Shown piece after piece: positions 56,751-64,000 of a stretch of DNA of 64,000 nucleotides. How positions within the stretch are numbered: position 1 is the first letter of the stretch; each line of letters begins with the position of its first letter. The DNA is from CAWUFC02 sp963921335. GTDB lineage: Bacteria > Pseudomonadota > Gammaproteobacteria > Pseudomonadales > Halieaceae. The position numbers were made by a program, and so were the translations under genes. The DNA is taken from NCBI GenBank assembly GCA_963921335.3, contig CAWUFC020000001.1:1116001-1180000 (forward strand), in the 5' to 3' direction. The notes beneath the pieces are model-generated. The model was given only the letters and a program-made list of their open reading frames with translations. It ran no database searches and was not told where the DNA came from.

Positions 56751-57835
56751 TGACCCCGGTAGCGGATAACGCCGCCAATCGCCGCTTGTTGTGGGCGGTG
56801 GGCTTTCTGCTGCTGTCAGGCTTTCTGATTTATCAGTTACAGCCCATTCTTTCGCCTTTCGTTGTCGGTGCATTGATCGCCTATCTCGGTGATCCGGCGG
56901 CCGACTGGTTGGAAAGGCGAGGTTTGGGGCGCAGTCTGGCAGCCGGCCTGGTGTTTCTGGTCATCGGTTTGTTCGTGCTGGTCAGCGCCGTGATCACCCT
57001 GCCATTGTTGCTGCAGCAACTCGATATTCTGGCCAGCAAGTTGCCGGCACTGTTTGACTGGATCAGCCAGCAGGCTATTCCATGGCTGCAGCGCACTTTT
57101 GACCTGCCAGCTGACCGTTTGCCGACCCTGCAGCTCAGGCAGCAGCTGGCGGAGAACTGGCAGTCCCTGGGTAAGCTGGTAGCCAGTGCCGGCGCCTATG
57201 TCACCGGCTCTAGTATTAACCTGTTAGTGTCCCTTGGGAATCTGGTCTTAATACCTGTGGTTGCCTTTTACCTGTTGCGCGACTGGGACAAGCTCAAACC
57301 CCGGGCACTGAATCTGTTGCCTGTGGCCTGGCAGCCCCCAGTCAGCGAACTTGCGGAGGAATGTGATGAGGTGATCAGCGCCTTTATCCGCGGCCAGTTT
57401 CTGGTGATGCTAGCGCTGGGCGGTATTTACGCTCTGGGTTTGTGGACCATTGGTCTCGAGCTGGCTTTTCTGATCGGGGTGCTCGCGGGTCTCGCCAGCG
57501 TGGTGCCTTACCTGGGTACTTTCGTGGGTATCGTGGCTGCGGCGATAGCGGGCCTGATGCAGTTTCAGGAACCCTCCATCTTGCTGTGGGTGGGGCTGGT
57601 ATTTGCTATTGGTCAGGTGTTGGAGGGCTACGTGCTGACACCCAATCTGGTCGGCGATCGCATAGGCTTGCACCCGGTGGCAGTGATCTTTGCGATCCTC
57701 GCAGGTGGCCAGCTGGCGGGCTTTATTGGTGTGCTTCTGGCCTTGCCGGTGGCAGCAGTGATCATGGTGCTGCTGCGCCATGTGCATCAGGTTTACCGCG
57801 ACAGCGAGCTCTACGATAACAGTGCAAATGACTGA
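56750..57835 (+). CDS. perM: AI-2E family transporter (PerM-type permease)
   Basis: This 361-residue protein has about eight membrane segments. Typical blocks are LQPILSPFVVGALIAYLGDPAADWLERR, LGNLVLIPVVAFYLLRDWDKL, IRGQFLVMLALGGIYALGLW and VPYLGTFVGIVAAAIAGL, then GQVLEGYVLTPNLVGDRIGLHPVAVIFAIL. The family includes TqsA and sodium/proton antiporters, and its substrate here is unknown. It overlaps hda by 8 bases. Confidence 0.85.
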   Translation: MTPVADNAANRRLLWAVGFLLLSGFLIYQLQPILSPFVVGALIAYLGDPAADWLERRGLGRSLAAGLVFLVIGLFVLVSAVITLPLLLQQLDILASKLPALFDWISQQAIPWLQRTFDLPADRLPTLQLRQQLAENWQSLGKLVASAGAYVTGSSINLLVSLGNLVLIPVVAFYLLRDWDKLKPRALNLLPVAWQPPVSELAEECDEVISAFIRGQFLVMLALGGIYALGLWTIGLELAFLIGVLAGLASVVPYLGTFVGIVAAAIAGLMQFQEPSILLWVGLVFAIGQVLEGYVLTPNLVGDRIGLHPVAVIFAILAGGQLAGFIGVLLALPVAAVIMVLLRHVHQVYRDSELYDNSAND

Positions 57836-58526
57836 GCAGGCCCGCCAGATTCCGCTGGGTGTGCAGTTGCGCGACGATGCCACACTCGACAATTTCCTGT
57901 TCATGGACGACAGCCGGGTGATCGAAGGACTGCTCCGCTCGGATGTGTCCGCTGGCGAGCAATTTATATATCTCTATGGGCAACCGGGCAGCGGATGTAG
58001 CCACTTGTTGCAGGCCGCCTGTCATTTGTTACCTCCAGGTCAGGCCCAGTACCTGCCGCTGGGACAGGTGAGTACCATGCCGGCAGCTGACTTGTTCGAA
58101 TCCCTGGAACGGTTGCCGCTGTTGTGCCTGGATGATCTTGATGCGGTGATGGGGTGTGAAGATTGGGAGCAGGCGCTGTTTCACCTGTGCAATCGCGTAC
58201 GGGATGGGGGTGGCAGACTGCTGTTCGCGGCCCGACAAGCGCCGCGGCAATTGCCTTGCGGCTTGCCCGACCTGCAGTCGCGCCTGAGCTGGGGGCCAGT
58301 GCTGCAATTGCCGCCACCTGATGATGCGCATAAGCAGGCAATTTTGCAGTTTCGCGCGGCGCGCCGTGGGCTCAGCCTGAGTGATGAGGTGTGCCGGTAT
58401 GTGTTAAGCAGGGCGGGGCGCTCCATGTCCGAATTAATGCAATTGCTCGAGCAGCTTGATCGCGCCTCACTGGTGCACCAGCGTCAGTTGTCTATTCCAT
58501 TCGTCAAAAGCAGTCTGGGCTGGTAA
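57828..58526 (+). CDS. hda: DnaA regulatory inactivator Hda
   Basis: This 232-residue DnaA-like AAA+ protein lacks the DNA-binding domain. With the loaded sliding clamp it stimulates DnaA-ATP hydrolysis to stop re-initiation. QIPLGVQLRDDATLDNFLF at the N-terminus contains the clamp-binding QxPLxV-type motif. YLYGQPGSGCSHLLQA is the Walker A region, CLDDLDAV the Walker B, and SRLSWGPVLQLPPPDD the sensor region. The ATG at 57828 is preferred to an in-frame start at 57780. It overlaps the following DksA-like gene by 1 base. Confidence 0.93.
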   Translation: MTEQARQIPLGVQLRDDATLDNFLFMDDSRVIEGLLRSDVSAGEQFIYLYGQPGSGCSHLLQAACHLLPPGQAQYLPLGQVSTMPAADLFESLERLPLLCLDDLDAVMGCEDWEQALFHLCNRVRDGGGRLLFAARQAPRQLPCGLPDLQSRLSWGPVLQLPPPDDAHKQAILQFRAARRGLSLSDEVCRYVLSRAGRSMSELMQLLEQLDRASLVHQRQLSIPFVKSSLGW

Positions 58527-58885
58527 TGCCGGAGGCACTGACGCAGGCCCAGTTGCAGGAACTGACCGATGATCTCAGGCAGTTGGCCTGCGAGCTTGAG
58601 GATCAGCTTCACAGAATAGATAGCGACAGTCAGCCGGTAGAGCTGGATCAGCAGCTGGTCGGCAGGTTGTCGCGTATGGATGCCATGCAGCAGCAACAAA
58701 TGGCCAGAGCCAGTCAGACCCATATGCGCGCCCATCTAAGCCGGGTGCGGCGTGCGCTGAATGACCTGGACAGCGGTGATTTCGGCTATTGCCAGAGCTG
58801 CGACGAACCGATAGCCTTTGCCCGCCTCAAAATTCGGCCCGATTCACCGCTTTGTGTGCAGTGCCAGCAAAAAAATGAGCCCTGA
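58526..58885 (+). CDS. TraR/DksA-family zinc-finger protein
   Basis: This 119-residue protein has a helical hairpin and a C4 zinc knuckle: C89, C92 (YCQSCDEPI) and C110, C113 (LCVQCQQ). The LDSGDFGYC and ARLKIRPDSPLC blocks are typical of short DksA-like proteins that insert into the RNA polymerase secondary channel. The coiled-coil tip differs from DksA, so effects on the stringent response are uncertain. It is coupled to hda by TAATG. Confidence 0.85.
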   Translation: MPEALTQAQLQELTDDLRQLACELEDQLHRIDSDSQPVELDQQLVGRLSRMDAMQQQQMARASQTHMRAHLSRVRRALNDLDSGDFGYCQSCDEPIAFARLKIRPDSPLCVQCQQKNEP

Positions 58886-58957
58886 TTTGCTGACACAGCT
58901 AGCGGACGTGGCGGAGGAAAATTAGCAAGCATCATGGTAGTGCCACAGAAGCGCTGC

Positions 58958-58963
58958 TATTCT
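58958..58963 (+). promoter_or_regulatory. Possible -10 box for the OmpA-family gene
   Basis: TATTCT lies 35 bases before the ATG, with a weak TGGTAG 17 bases further upstream. It is followed by a good ribosome-binding stretch (GGTAGGGA). Confidence 0.35.
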
Positions 58964-58997
58964 AAAAATATCTGATAAACACAGGTAGGGAAACACC

Positions 58998-60020
58998 ATG
59001 CAAAACAACAGACTGATCCTGGCCCTTGGCTTGATTGCGGGCCTCGCCCTGCATCCCGTCGCTTCGGCCCAGGCGCCGCTGACACTGACCGCTGGCGGTG
59101 TTCAGAATTTCTGGGACGATGAGCGCGATGTCGATAATGAACTGCTGCCCTTTGGTGCCGTAGAGTATCGATTTGGCGACAGCTGGGCAGGCGAACTGAA
59201 CTTCTCACGGGGTGAAGCCGAGGCAGTGGATGGCAGCCAGGATGTCGATATCAGGTCATGGCATGCGGGTGCGCTGTATTACTTCGAGCCCAACGAAAAC
59301 CTTCACCCTTACCTGGGTTTTGGTGCCGGTGAGCTGACCCGCAGGTTTAATAATGGTGACGCCAGCGATACGCAGGTCAATCTCGGGGCTGGTTTTCGCT
59401 ACTACTTTACCGATCACTGGAACTGGCGTGCCGACGCGCGTTGGTTGCATACCTTTGATAACAGCATCAACGACGTCGCGGTGAGCCTGGGTATCGCCTA
59501 CAGCTTCGTTGCACCTCCCGGGCGCTCCAAGCCCGCCGCCGCGCCAGTTGCAGCAGCGGTTGTCGACAGTGATGGCGACGGTGTACCAGATGATGCGGAC
59601 GCCTGTCCCGATACGCCAGCAGGTGCTCGTGTAGACGCCCGCGGCTGTCGCCTGGCCGTGACCAAGGTCGCCTCGGTCAAGCTGAAAGTGAACTTCGCCT
59701 TCGATTCAGATGACGTGCAGGAGCACTACTTTGCCGATATCAAGGGTCTGGCTGAATTCCTCAAGCGTTTTGAAGACATGCATGTCGATATTGAGGGCCA
59801 TACCGATAGCGTTGGACCTGACGAGTACAACCAGGGCTTGTCGCAGCGCCGGGCAGATGCCGTTCGGGATCTGCTGATCAATGAGTACGGTATTGCCGGC
59901 TACCGGCTGGAAGCCAAAGGCTATGGGGAATCTCGTCCCGTCGCCAGCAACGATACCCGGGAAGGTCGCGCTGAAAACCGCCGCGTGATGGCGACCCTGG
60001 AAGTTGAATACGAGGAGTAG
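58998..60020 (+). CDS. OmpA/OprF-family outer membrane porin
   Basis: This 340-residue protein has a signal peptide (LILALGLIAGLALHPVASAQ). An N-terminal eight-strand barrel domain follows (alternating patterns such as FGAVEYRFGDSWAGELNFS and YLGFGAGELTRRF). A calcium-type DSDGDGVPDDADACPDTPAGARVD linker (about residues 189-213) comes next. The C-terminal OmpA domain binds peptidoglycan through the Asp and Arg in IEGHTDSVGPDEYNQGLSQRR and the NRRV end. It is of the OprF type. It is convergent with yafV with no spacer. Confidence 0.92.
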   Translation: MQNNRLILALGLIAGLALHPVASAQAPLTLTAGGVQNFWDDERDVDNELLPFGAVEYRFGDSWAGELNFSRGEAEAVDGSQDVDIRSWHAGALYYFEPNENLHPYLGFGAGELTRRFNNGDASDTQVNLGAGFRYYFTDHWNWRADARWLHTFDNSINDVAVSLGIAYSFVAPPGRSKPAAAPVAAAVVDSDGDGVPDDADACPDTPAGARVDARGCRLAVTKVASVKLKVNFAFDSDDVQEHYFADIKGLAEFLKRFEDMHVDIEGHTDSVGPDEYNQGLSQRRADAVRDLLINEYGIAGYRLEAKGYGESRPVASNDTREGRAENRRVMATLEVEYEE

Positions 60021-60800
60021 TTACTCCTCACTCAGTTGGAAGTGATCCCTGTCCAGGTGGCAGGGAAACTTCCGGCGATAATTGGCGCGGGTTTCCGCGT
60101 CCAGTTCACAGCTGAACACGCCATCTCCGTCCTCACAGTCCTTCAGCATCAGCCCATCGGCACTAGTGGCAATGCTGTCGCCGCTGTAAAGGATGCCGTT
60201 ACCGTCTTTGCCTACCCGGTTAACGCCAATGCAGAATGATTGGTTCTCGATAGCGCGGGCCAGTAACAGGCTGCGCCAGTGCTGTGCTCGTTTTGCGGGC
60301 CAGTTCGCAACATAAAGCAGCAGGTCATAGTCGTCCTGGTCCCTGCTCCAGACCGGGAAGCGCAGGTCGTAGCAAACCTGTGCACACAAGCGCCAATCGC
60401 CCAGTTTGAAAATTTTCCGCTGTTTGCCGGCGGTATAATGATTCTGCTCGCCGGACATTCGAAACAGGTGCTTTTTGTCGTAGTACTGCTCCTGACCGTC
60501 GGGCCCGATCATGCGCAGGCGGTTGTAGATGCCGCCACTGTCGCGAACGGCCATTGAACCTGCGATGGCGCAGTTCATGCGTTTCGCCTCCTGCTCCAGC
60601 CAGAGCCGCGTAGGACCGTCGGCATCCTCTGCAATACGCTCCGCATCCATGGAGAAACCGGTGCTGAACATTTCAGGTAAAACAACGAGTTCGGTCACGG
60701 AAGGCACATCCTGCAGCAGCGCTGAAAAATGCTGGCGATTTTTTTCGGGGTCCTCCCAGTGCAGGGTGGTCTGCACCAGACTGATATTCAAATTGTGCAT
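60021..60800 (-). CDS. yafV: Omega-amidase (nitrilase superfamily, YafV-like)
   Basis: This 259-residue enzyme repairs 2-oxo-glutaramate or 2-oxo-succinamate type metabolites left by transaminases. The catalytic triad is E43 (LPEMFSTGFSM), K109 or K110 (YYDKKHLF) and C143 (AQVCYDLRFPVW). The neighbouring ybdL transaminase makes such 2-oxo acids, so the pairing is meaningful. The ATG at 60800 is preferred over the open extension to 60848. Its first 13 bases overlap the end of ybdL. Confidence 0.88.
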   Translation of the reverse strand: MHNLNISLVQTTLHWEDPEKNRQHFSALLQDVPSVTELVVLPEMFSTGFSMDAERIAEDADGPTRLWLEQEAKRMNCAIAGSMAVRDSGGIYNRLRMIGPDGQEQYYDKKHLFRMSGEQNHYTAGKQRKIFKLGDWRLCAQVCYDLRFPVWSRDQDDYDLLLYVANWPAKRAQHWRSLLLARAIENQSFCIGVNRVGKDGNGILYSGDSIATSADGLMLKDCEDGDGVFSCELDAETRANYRRKFPCHLDRDHFQLSEE

Positions 60801-61930
60801 AGTAAGCTCGCTGCCTCTTCCAGCATGGCTTCGGATTTTGCAAAGCAAAAACGCAGGTATTTGCCTTGCATCGGTTCCTCGCAGAAAACCGAGACCGGAA
60901 TTGACGCGATACCTCTCTCCACGGTCAGCCGCACTGCCAGCTCAGTATCAGCCTCGTCGCTGATGGCGCTGTAGTCCAGCAACTGAAAATAAGTGCCACG
61001 GCTGGGGCGCAGCTTGAAACGCGATTCGCTGAGGCGTGCATTGAAAAAATCCCGTTTGCCCTGGTAAAAATCTGCCAGGCCAGCTGGAAACTCCGGTTCC
61101 ATAGTCATGTAATCTGCCAGCGCTTGCTGAATGGGGGTGACGGCTACAAAAGTCACAAACTGATGCACCTTGCGCAACTCGGCAGTCAGCGCGGCCGGTG
61201 CCACGCAGTACCCGGTTTTCCAACCGGTGATATGGAACGTTTTGCCGAAGGAAAACACTGCGAAACTGCGTTCCCTCAGGCCCGGATAGCGCAGTACGGA
61301 GCAGTGTTGCTCGCCGTCGAAAACCAGGTACTCGTAGACTTCGTCGCTAACGACCAATAATCCATGGCGGGTAACGATCGCCTCAAGTTCACGGAGATCG
61401 TCGTCCAGCAGAATACTACCGGTGGGATTGTGCGGTGAGTTGATGATGATCATGCGCGTGCGTTGGTTGACGGTATTGCGCACCTGTTGCCAGTCGATGC
61501 TGAAATCGGGCCCGTGCAGGGGTAGATGGCGCGTGATGCCGCCTGCCAGGCTAACGGCGGGTTCGTAGCTGTCGTAACAGGGGTCAAAGACAATCACCTC
61601 ATCGCCGGGATGCACGCAGGCTGTAATCGCGCAGTAAATGGCCTCCGTGGCACCAGGGAGCACCGTGATTTCAGATTCCGCACAGGCTTTTATCTGGTAG
61701 AAGCGCTGCAGCTTGGCAGCGATTTGTTCGCGCAGTGCTGCTAATCCGGCCATGGGGGCATACTGGTTATTGCCGTGCAGGGTATTGTTGGCCAATGCCT
61801 GGCGCAGGGCTTGTGGGCCGTCGTAGTCGGGGTAGCCTTGTGAAAGGTTTAGTGCCTGGTGCTCGGCGGCAAGCGCTGACATGACTGTAAATATGGTTGT
61901 GCCCTGTTCGGCCAGCTTACTGTCGATCAT
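60788..61930 (-). CDS. ybdL: Methionine aminotransferase (YbdL-like, PLP-dependent)
   Basis: This 380-residue fold-type I aminotransferase has K230 in SFGKTFHITGWKTGY as the PLP lysine. QGYPDYDGPQALRQAL, VLPGATEAIYCAI, SPHNPTGSIL and SDEVYEYLVFDG (PLP-binding Asp) are typical of the YbdL/KAT group. Substrates are methionine, glutamine and aromatic amino acids. An extension to 62029 is rejected because it is antisense-like and lacks family sequence. It overlaps the DUF2889 gene by 4 bases and yafV by 13 bases, so the three are one operon. Confidence 0.9.
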   Translation of the reverse strand: MIDSKLAEQGTTIFTVMSALAAEHQALNLSQGYPDYDGPQALRQALANNTLHGNNQYAPMAGLAALREQIAAKLQRFYQIKACAESEITVLPGATEAIYCAITACVHPGDEVIVFDPCYDSYEPAVSLAGGITRHLPLHGPDFSIDWQQVRNTVNQRTRMIIINSPHNPTGSILLDDDLRELEAIVTRHGLLVVSDEVYEYLVFDGEQHCSVLRYPGLRERSFAVFSFGKTFHITGWKTGYCVAPAALTAELRKVHQFVTFVAVTPIQQALADYMTMEPEFPAGLADFYQGKRDFFNARLSESRFKLRPSRGTYFQLLDYSAISDEADTELAVRLTVERGIASIPVSVFCEEPMQGKYLRFCFAKSEAMLEEAASLLCTI

Positions 61931-62706
61931 AGAAACTTGAGTAATTGCTCGGGCTGGTGAGTAAAGTCTCGGGTAGAGTTGTGATTGCGAAAGGCATGCT
62001 CGACCACTCCGCTGGAGTATGAATAACACACGCCGAGCATGTCAGAGTGCTCAAGCGCCGGGCGGCCGCCAATATCGCTCATATCGTAAATGCGCGAAAG
62101 TCCTACGAACACACCTTTGCACAACACAAATGCTGCCTCGCGCTCAAGACCTTGAAAATAATCATTCGCCCAGGCCGCAAAGCCTTTTAGAACCGGTCGG
62201 CCCTCAAGTTCGGAAGGTTCTGAAATGGTGGTCCACTGCAGCTGCCAGCGCAGCACAGACTTGCCGTTGAGAAAGACCTCCGCCCTTGCCGTGCCGCCTT
62301 CAGTGGGCATGTCCTCAACCTCGACATCGTAAACGCGCTCTTTGACTCCCCATCCTGGATGAGCCATCGCCAGAAGCGCCAGATCGTAAAGATGCGTGCA
62401 ATTGCTGGTTGGATCGACCTGGGCAACAATGTCCGGCGCGGCGCAATCTAGTTTTATACCGGCGAGTGATTGCAGCGGCTTCAGCGCTCCGGGGCAGCTG
62501 CTCATTGGTACGCGAAGTGCCTCGCCGTCTACATCGGTGACCATGCGGCCGTCATGGTTTAACTGGATGCGAAAGCCATGGCAGTCGTCCTCAAGTTCAG
62601 CCTTCACTAATCCTGTTTCTGCGATGAGCCTGATGCGCCTTCGGTAGCAGCCCTGACCGTAGTGGGGATTGGGGTTTGGATTGTCGGTGAAATCATAGTC
62701 AGTCAT
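61927..62706 (-). CDS. DUF2889 domain-containing protein
   Basis: This 259-residue protein matches the DUF2889 pattern: YRRRIRLIAETGLVKAELEDDCHGFRIQL, a CPGALKPLQSLAG block, NCTHLYDLALLAMAHP, and the late MLGVCYSYSSGVVEHAFRN. Conserved Cys and His residues suggest a metal or catalytic site. Function is not established, although relatives occur near aromatic and CoA-ester metabolism. It is the first gene of the ybdL-yafV transcription unit. Confidence 0.8.
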   Translation of the reverse strand: MTDYDFTDNPNPNPHYGQGCYRRRIRLIAETGLVKAELEDDCHGFRIQLNHDGRMVTDVDGEALRVPMSSCPGALKPLQSLAGIKLDCAAPDIVAQVDPTSNCTHLYDLALLAMAHPGWGVKERVYDVEVEDMPTEGGTARAEVFLNGKSVLRWQLQWTTISEPSELEGRPVLKGFAAWANDYFQGLEREAAFVLCKGVFVGLSRIYDMSDIGGRPALEHSDMLGVCYSYSSGVVEHAFRNHNSTRDFTHQPEQLLKFL

Positions 62707-62727
62707 GGTAGGACATTATAGGTTGAT

Positions 62728-63819
62728 CTAGTCGGTAATTGCTGACTGTCGAGCATAGTCGCTAATGCAGCGGCCGAAATATGATTCAGTCTGCTCGCAA
62801 CTTTTCTCCATCTGCTCCAGCATGAGGCGGCCCAGGGCCGGGCTAAAATGCACGGGATCGTTGAACCACGGGTTAAGTCCATTCTGTGCGTCTGGCCTGG
62901 GCGAGCGAGAATAACGATGCATGCCTGAAAAATTGCGCACCTCAGTCTGCAGTTTGTCCTTTAGCAAAGTCAGCCATACCAGGTACAACTGCTCACCACC
63001 CAGCTCATTCACTAGATTGAGGTAGTCCGAATGCGTTGGGTTGATGAACAGCAGCAGTTCAAAATCATGCTGTCGAGCCAGTTGCTCTATGCGCTGTAGC
63101 TGCGTCAAATAGGCATTCATGCTGGCATCAATGTCTGCCTGTTCGATCGCCAGGTAGCCACGCAGTATGCTGCGGCTGAAACGTTGCACCATCTGCCACG
63201 CACCTGCCTGTGCCTTGCTGTCGGTTTGCTGCGGCAACTCCCAGCTGCCATCGGATCTCAAAATCCGGCGGAAGCTGTTTGTGGGATCACTTTGCCAGTA
63301 ACTGATTGCGGCGGCGGTTGTTGTATCCGTGCTGAGAGTCACGGTGACATAATCCCGAAGGTTCTGCAGGGCATATTCGGAATTATCAGACAAATCGGGG
63401 TTCCGGCTAAAACGCGCCTCCATAAAACCCGCAATCTCGTGCTTTGGTGCCAGCGCAGCCTCGAAATCTAGCCCCAGGTAGACTCGTTCAACGGCGGGAA
63501 CCGCCTCTTGCAACAGTCGCAGCGCCTGGTAGAGCGAGCCGCCAGCATAGGCGCCGTTGTAACACTTGGCCTGCGATTGCATATCGCAGTGGAAGCCTTC
63601 CCCCACCCTGGAAGAGCCCAGAAAAAGCGTGTTTGGCTGCTGACGTCTTACCCTGTGGGGCTTGGCCAGGTGCAGGCCCCCGCTGAACTCGGTTCTGTGC
63701 GCTGAGGGCTGAGGACCGCTGGTTCGAAAGCCGTAGGGATCAATCCACAGATTAAAGGCTGCCGTGATTGTCAGGATGGTCACCAGGCTGGTCGCGGCAA
63801 TGGCGAGATAGCGTCCCAC
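62728..63819 (-). CDS. Membrane-anchored SGNH-like protein
   Basis: This 363-residue protein has one N-terminal membrane segment (YLAIAATSLVTILTITAAF) then NLWIDPYGF. In the periplasmic domain, QPNTLFLGSSRVGEGFHCDMQ holds the likely Ser block, and FNDPVHFSPALGRLMLEQM could hold the Asp-x-x-His pair. YNGAYAGGSLYQALRLL is a third shared block. It resembles the protein at 30349-31623 in length and layout. No MBOAT is adjacent on the left, but an acyl carrier protein gene is divergent on the right, so its partner may lie beyond the window. Confidence 0.7.
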   Translation of the reverse strand: MGRYLAIAATSLVTILTITAAFNLWIDPYGFRTSGPQPSAHRTEFSGGLHLAKPHRVRRQQPNTLFLGSSRVGEGFHCDMQSQAKCYNGAYAGGSLYQALRLLQEAVPAVERVYLGLDFEAALAPKHEIAGFMEARFSRNPDLSDNSEYALQNLRDYVTVTLSTDTTTAAAISYWQSDPTNSFRRILRSDGSWELPQQTDSKAQAGAWQMVQRFSRSILRGYLAIEQADIDASMNAYLTQLQRIEQLARQHDFELLLFINPTHSDYLNLVNELGGEQLYLVWLTLLKDKLQTEVRNFSGMHRYSRSPRPDAQNGLNPWFNDPVHFSPALGRLMLEQMEKSCEQTESYFGRCISDYARQSAITD

Positions 63820-63892
63820 GCCTTACGTGGACCTACCGGGGGCTTCGGGGTAGACTGCGCCGCGCAAACGCACGATTGGAATTTTGCTGTCA

Positions 63893-64000
63893 ATGAGCAT
63901 ACAAGAACAGATTATCGACATCATTGAGACGATCCTCAAGCATCAGGGTATGGCCCCAGTTGAGGTCAGTCTTGATGCCCAGCTATACGATGAAGGCGTC
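63893..64000 (+). CDS. Acyl carrier protein, 3'-truncated by window edge
   Basis: The frame starting ATG at 63893 is open to the end of the window (36 residues). It reads MSIQEQIIDIIETILKHQ, then VSLDAQLYDEGV, the helix I and loop of an acyl carrier protein. The phosphopantetheine Ser (DSL-type motif) would lie just past the edge. Divergent from the SGNH-like gene, it probably opens an acyl-transfer or specialised lipid locus. Confidence 0.7.
   Translation, partial: MSIQEQIIDIIETILKHQGMAPVEVSLDAQLYDEGV

Overview
This window reads as chromosome of a marine-type gammaproteobacterium. The 16S rRNA gene, the gene orders ilvI-ilvH-ilvC-pssA, apbC-dcd, metG-rsxABCDGE and purN-purM-DUF2066-perM-hda, and the holD-like/rimI pair all resemble Pseudomonas-related lineages. 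The 16S sequence and the sulfation and surface-glycan gene load suggest the OM60/NOR5 (Halieaceae) group. That placement is inference from memory, not from a search.

Layout. 1-8123: branched-chain amino acid genes (ilvI partial, ilvH, ilvC, and a divergent ilvY broken by an amber codon), pssA, the periplasmic methionine sulfoxide repair pair msrP-msrQ, and a DUF4214-methyltransferase. 8124-14532: one rrn operon (promoter, leader antiterminator, 16S, tRNA-Ile, tRNA-Ala, 23S, 5S). It ends in a 47-bp terminator block present twice, with a 5S remnant between the copies. 14608-40589: a 26-kb accessory region of many orientations. It is rich in glycosyltransferases, sulfotransferases, methyltransferases, MBOAT O-acyltransferases with SGNH-type partners, 2-oxoglutarate oxygenases, GT-C-like membrane proteins and a dockerin-like lipoprotein. 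40628-48084: a holD-like gene, rimI, a small gene, and the complete rsxABCDGE electron-transport operon on the minus strand. 48314-62706: housekeeping genes (metG, apbC, dcd, purN, purM, perM, hda, a DksA-like gene, an OmpA/OprF-type porin, yafV, ybdL, DUF2889), with one unusual insertion, a di-heme cytochrome/DM13 lipoprotein between metG and apbC. 62728-64000: an SGNH-like membrane-anchored protein and the start of an acyl carrier protein gene, probably the edge of another acylation locus.

How the genes work together. The accessory region looks like a toolkit for building and decorating a surface glycan or glycoprotein. It has chain-building transferases (GT2, GT4, GT-C), sulfation, O-methylation and O-acylation genes, and a possible glycan-active TIM-barrel protein. 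Tight overlaps (23085-28868, 28849-30308, 30349-33149, 36419-37937, 37941-39609) show several co-translated cassettes.

The most notable signals are these. (1) Four genes are interrupted: ilvY and the first MBOAT by in-frame TAG, and an alpha/beta hydrolase and an AlgJ/AlgX-like gene by single-base losses in homopolymers. (2) A sulfotransferase-GT2-GT4 fusion of 1137 residues. (3) Two GT2-like paralogues carry IDGAR where a DxD motif is expected. (4) Two paralogous dockerin-like lipoproteins, one extended with two heme c sites and a DM13 domain. (5) A GTGTAT/ATACAC hairpin element occurs twice, once inside the rrn operon. No insertion sequence, prophage or CRISPR array was seen.
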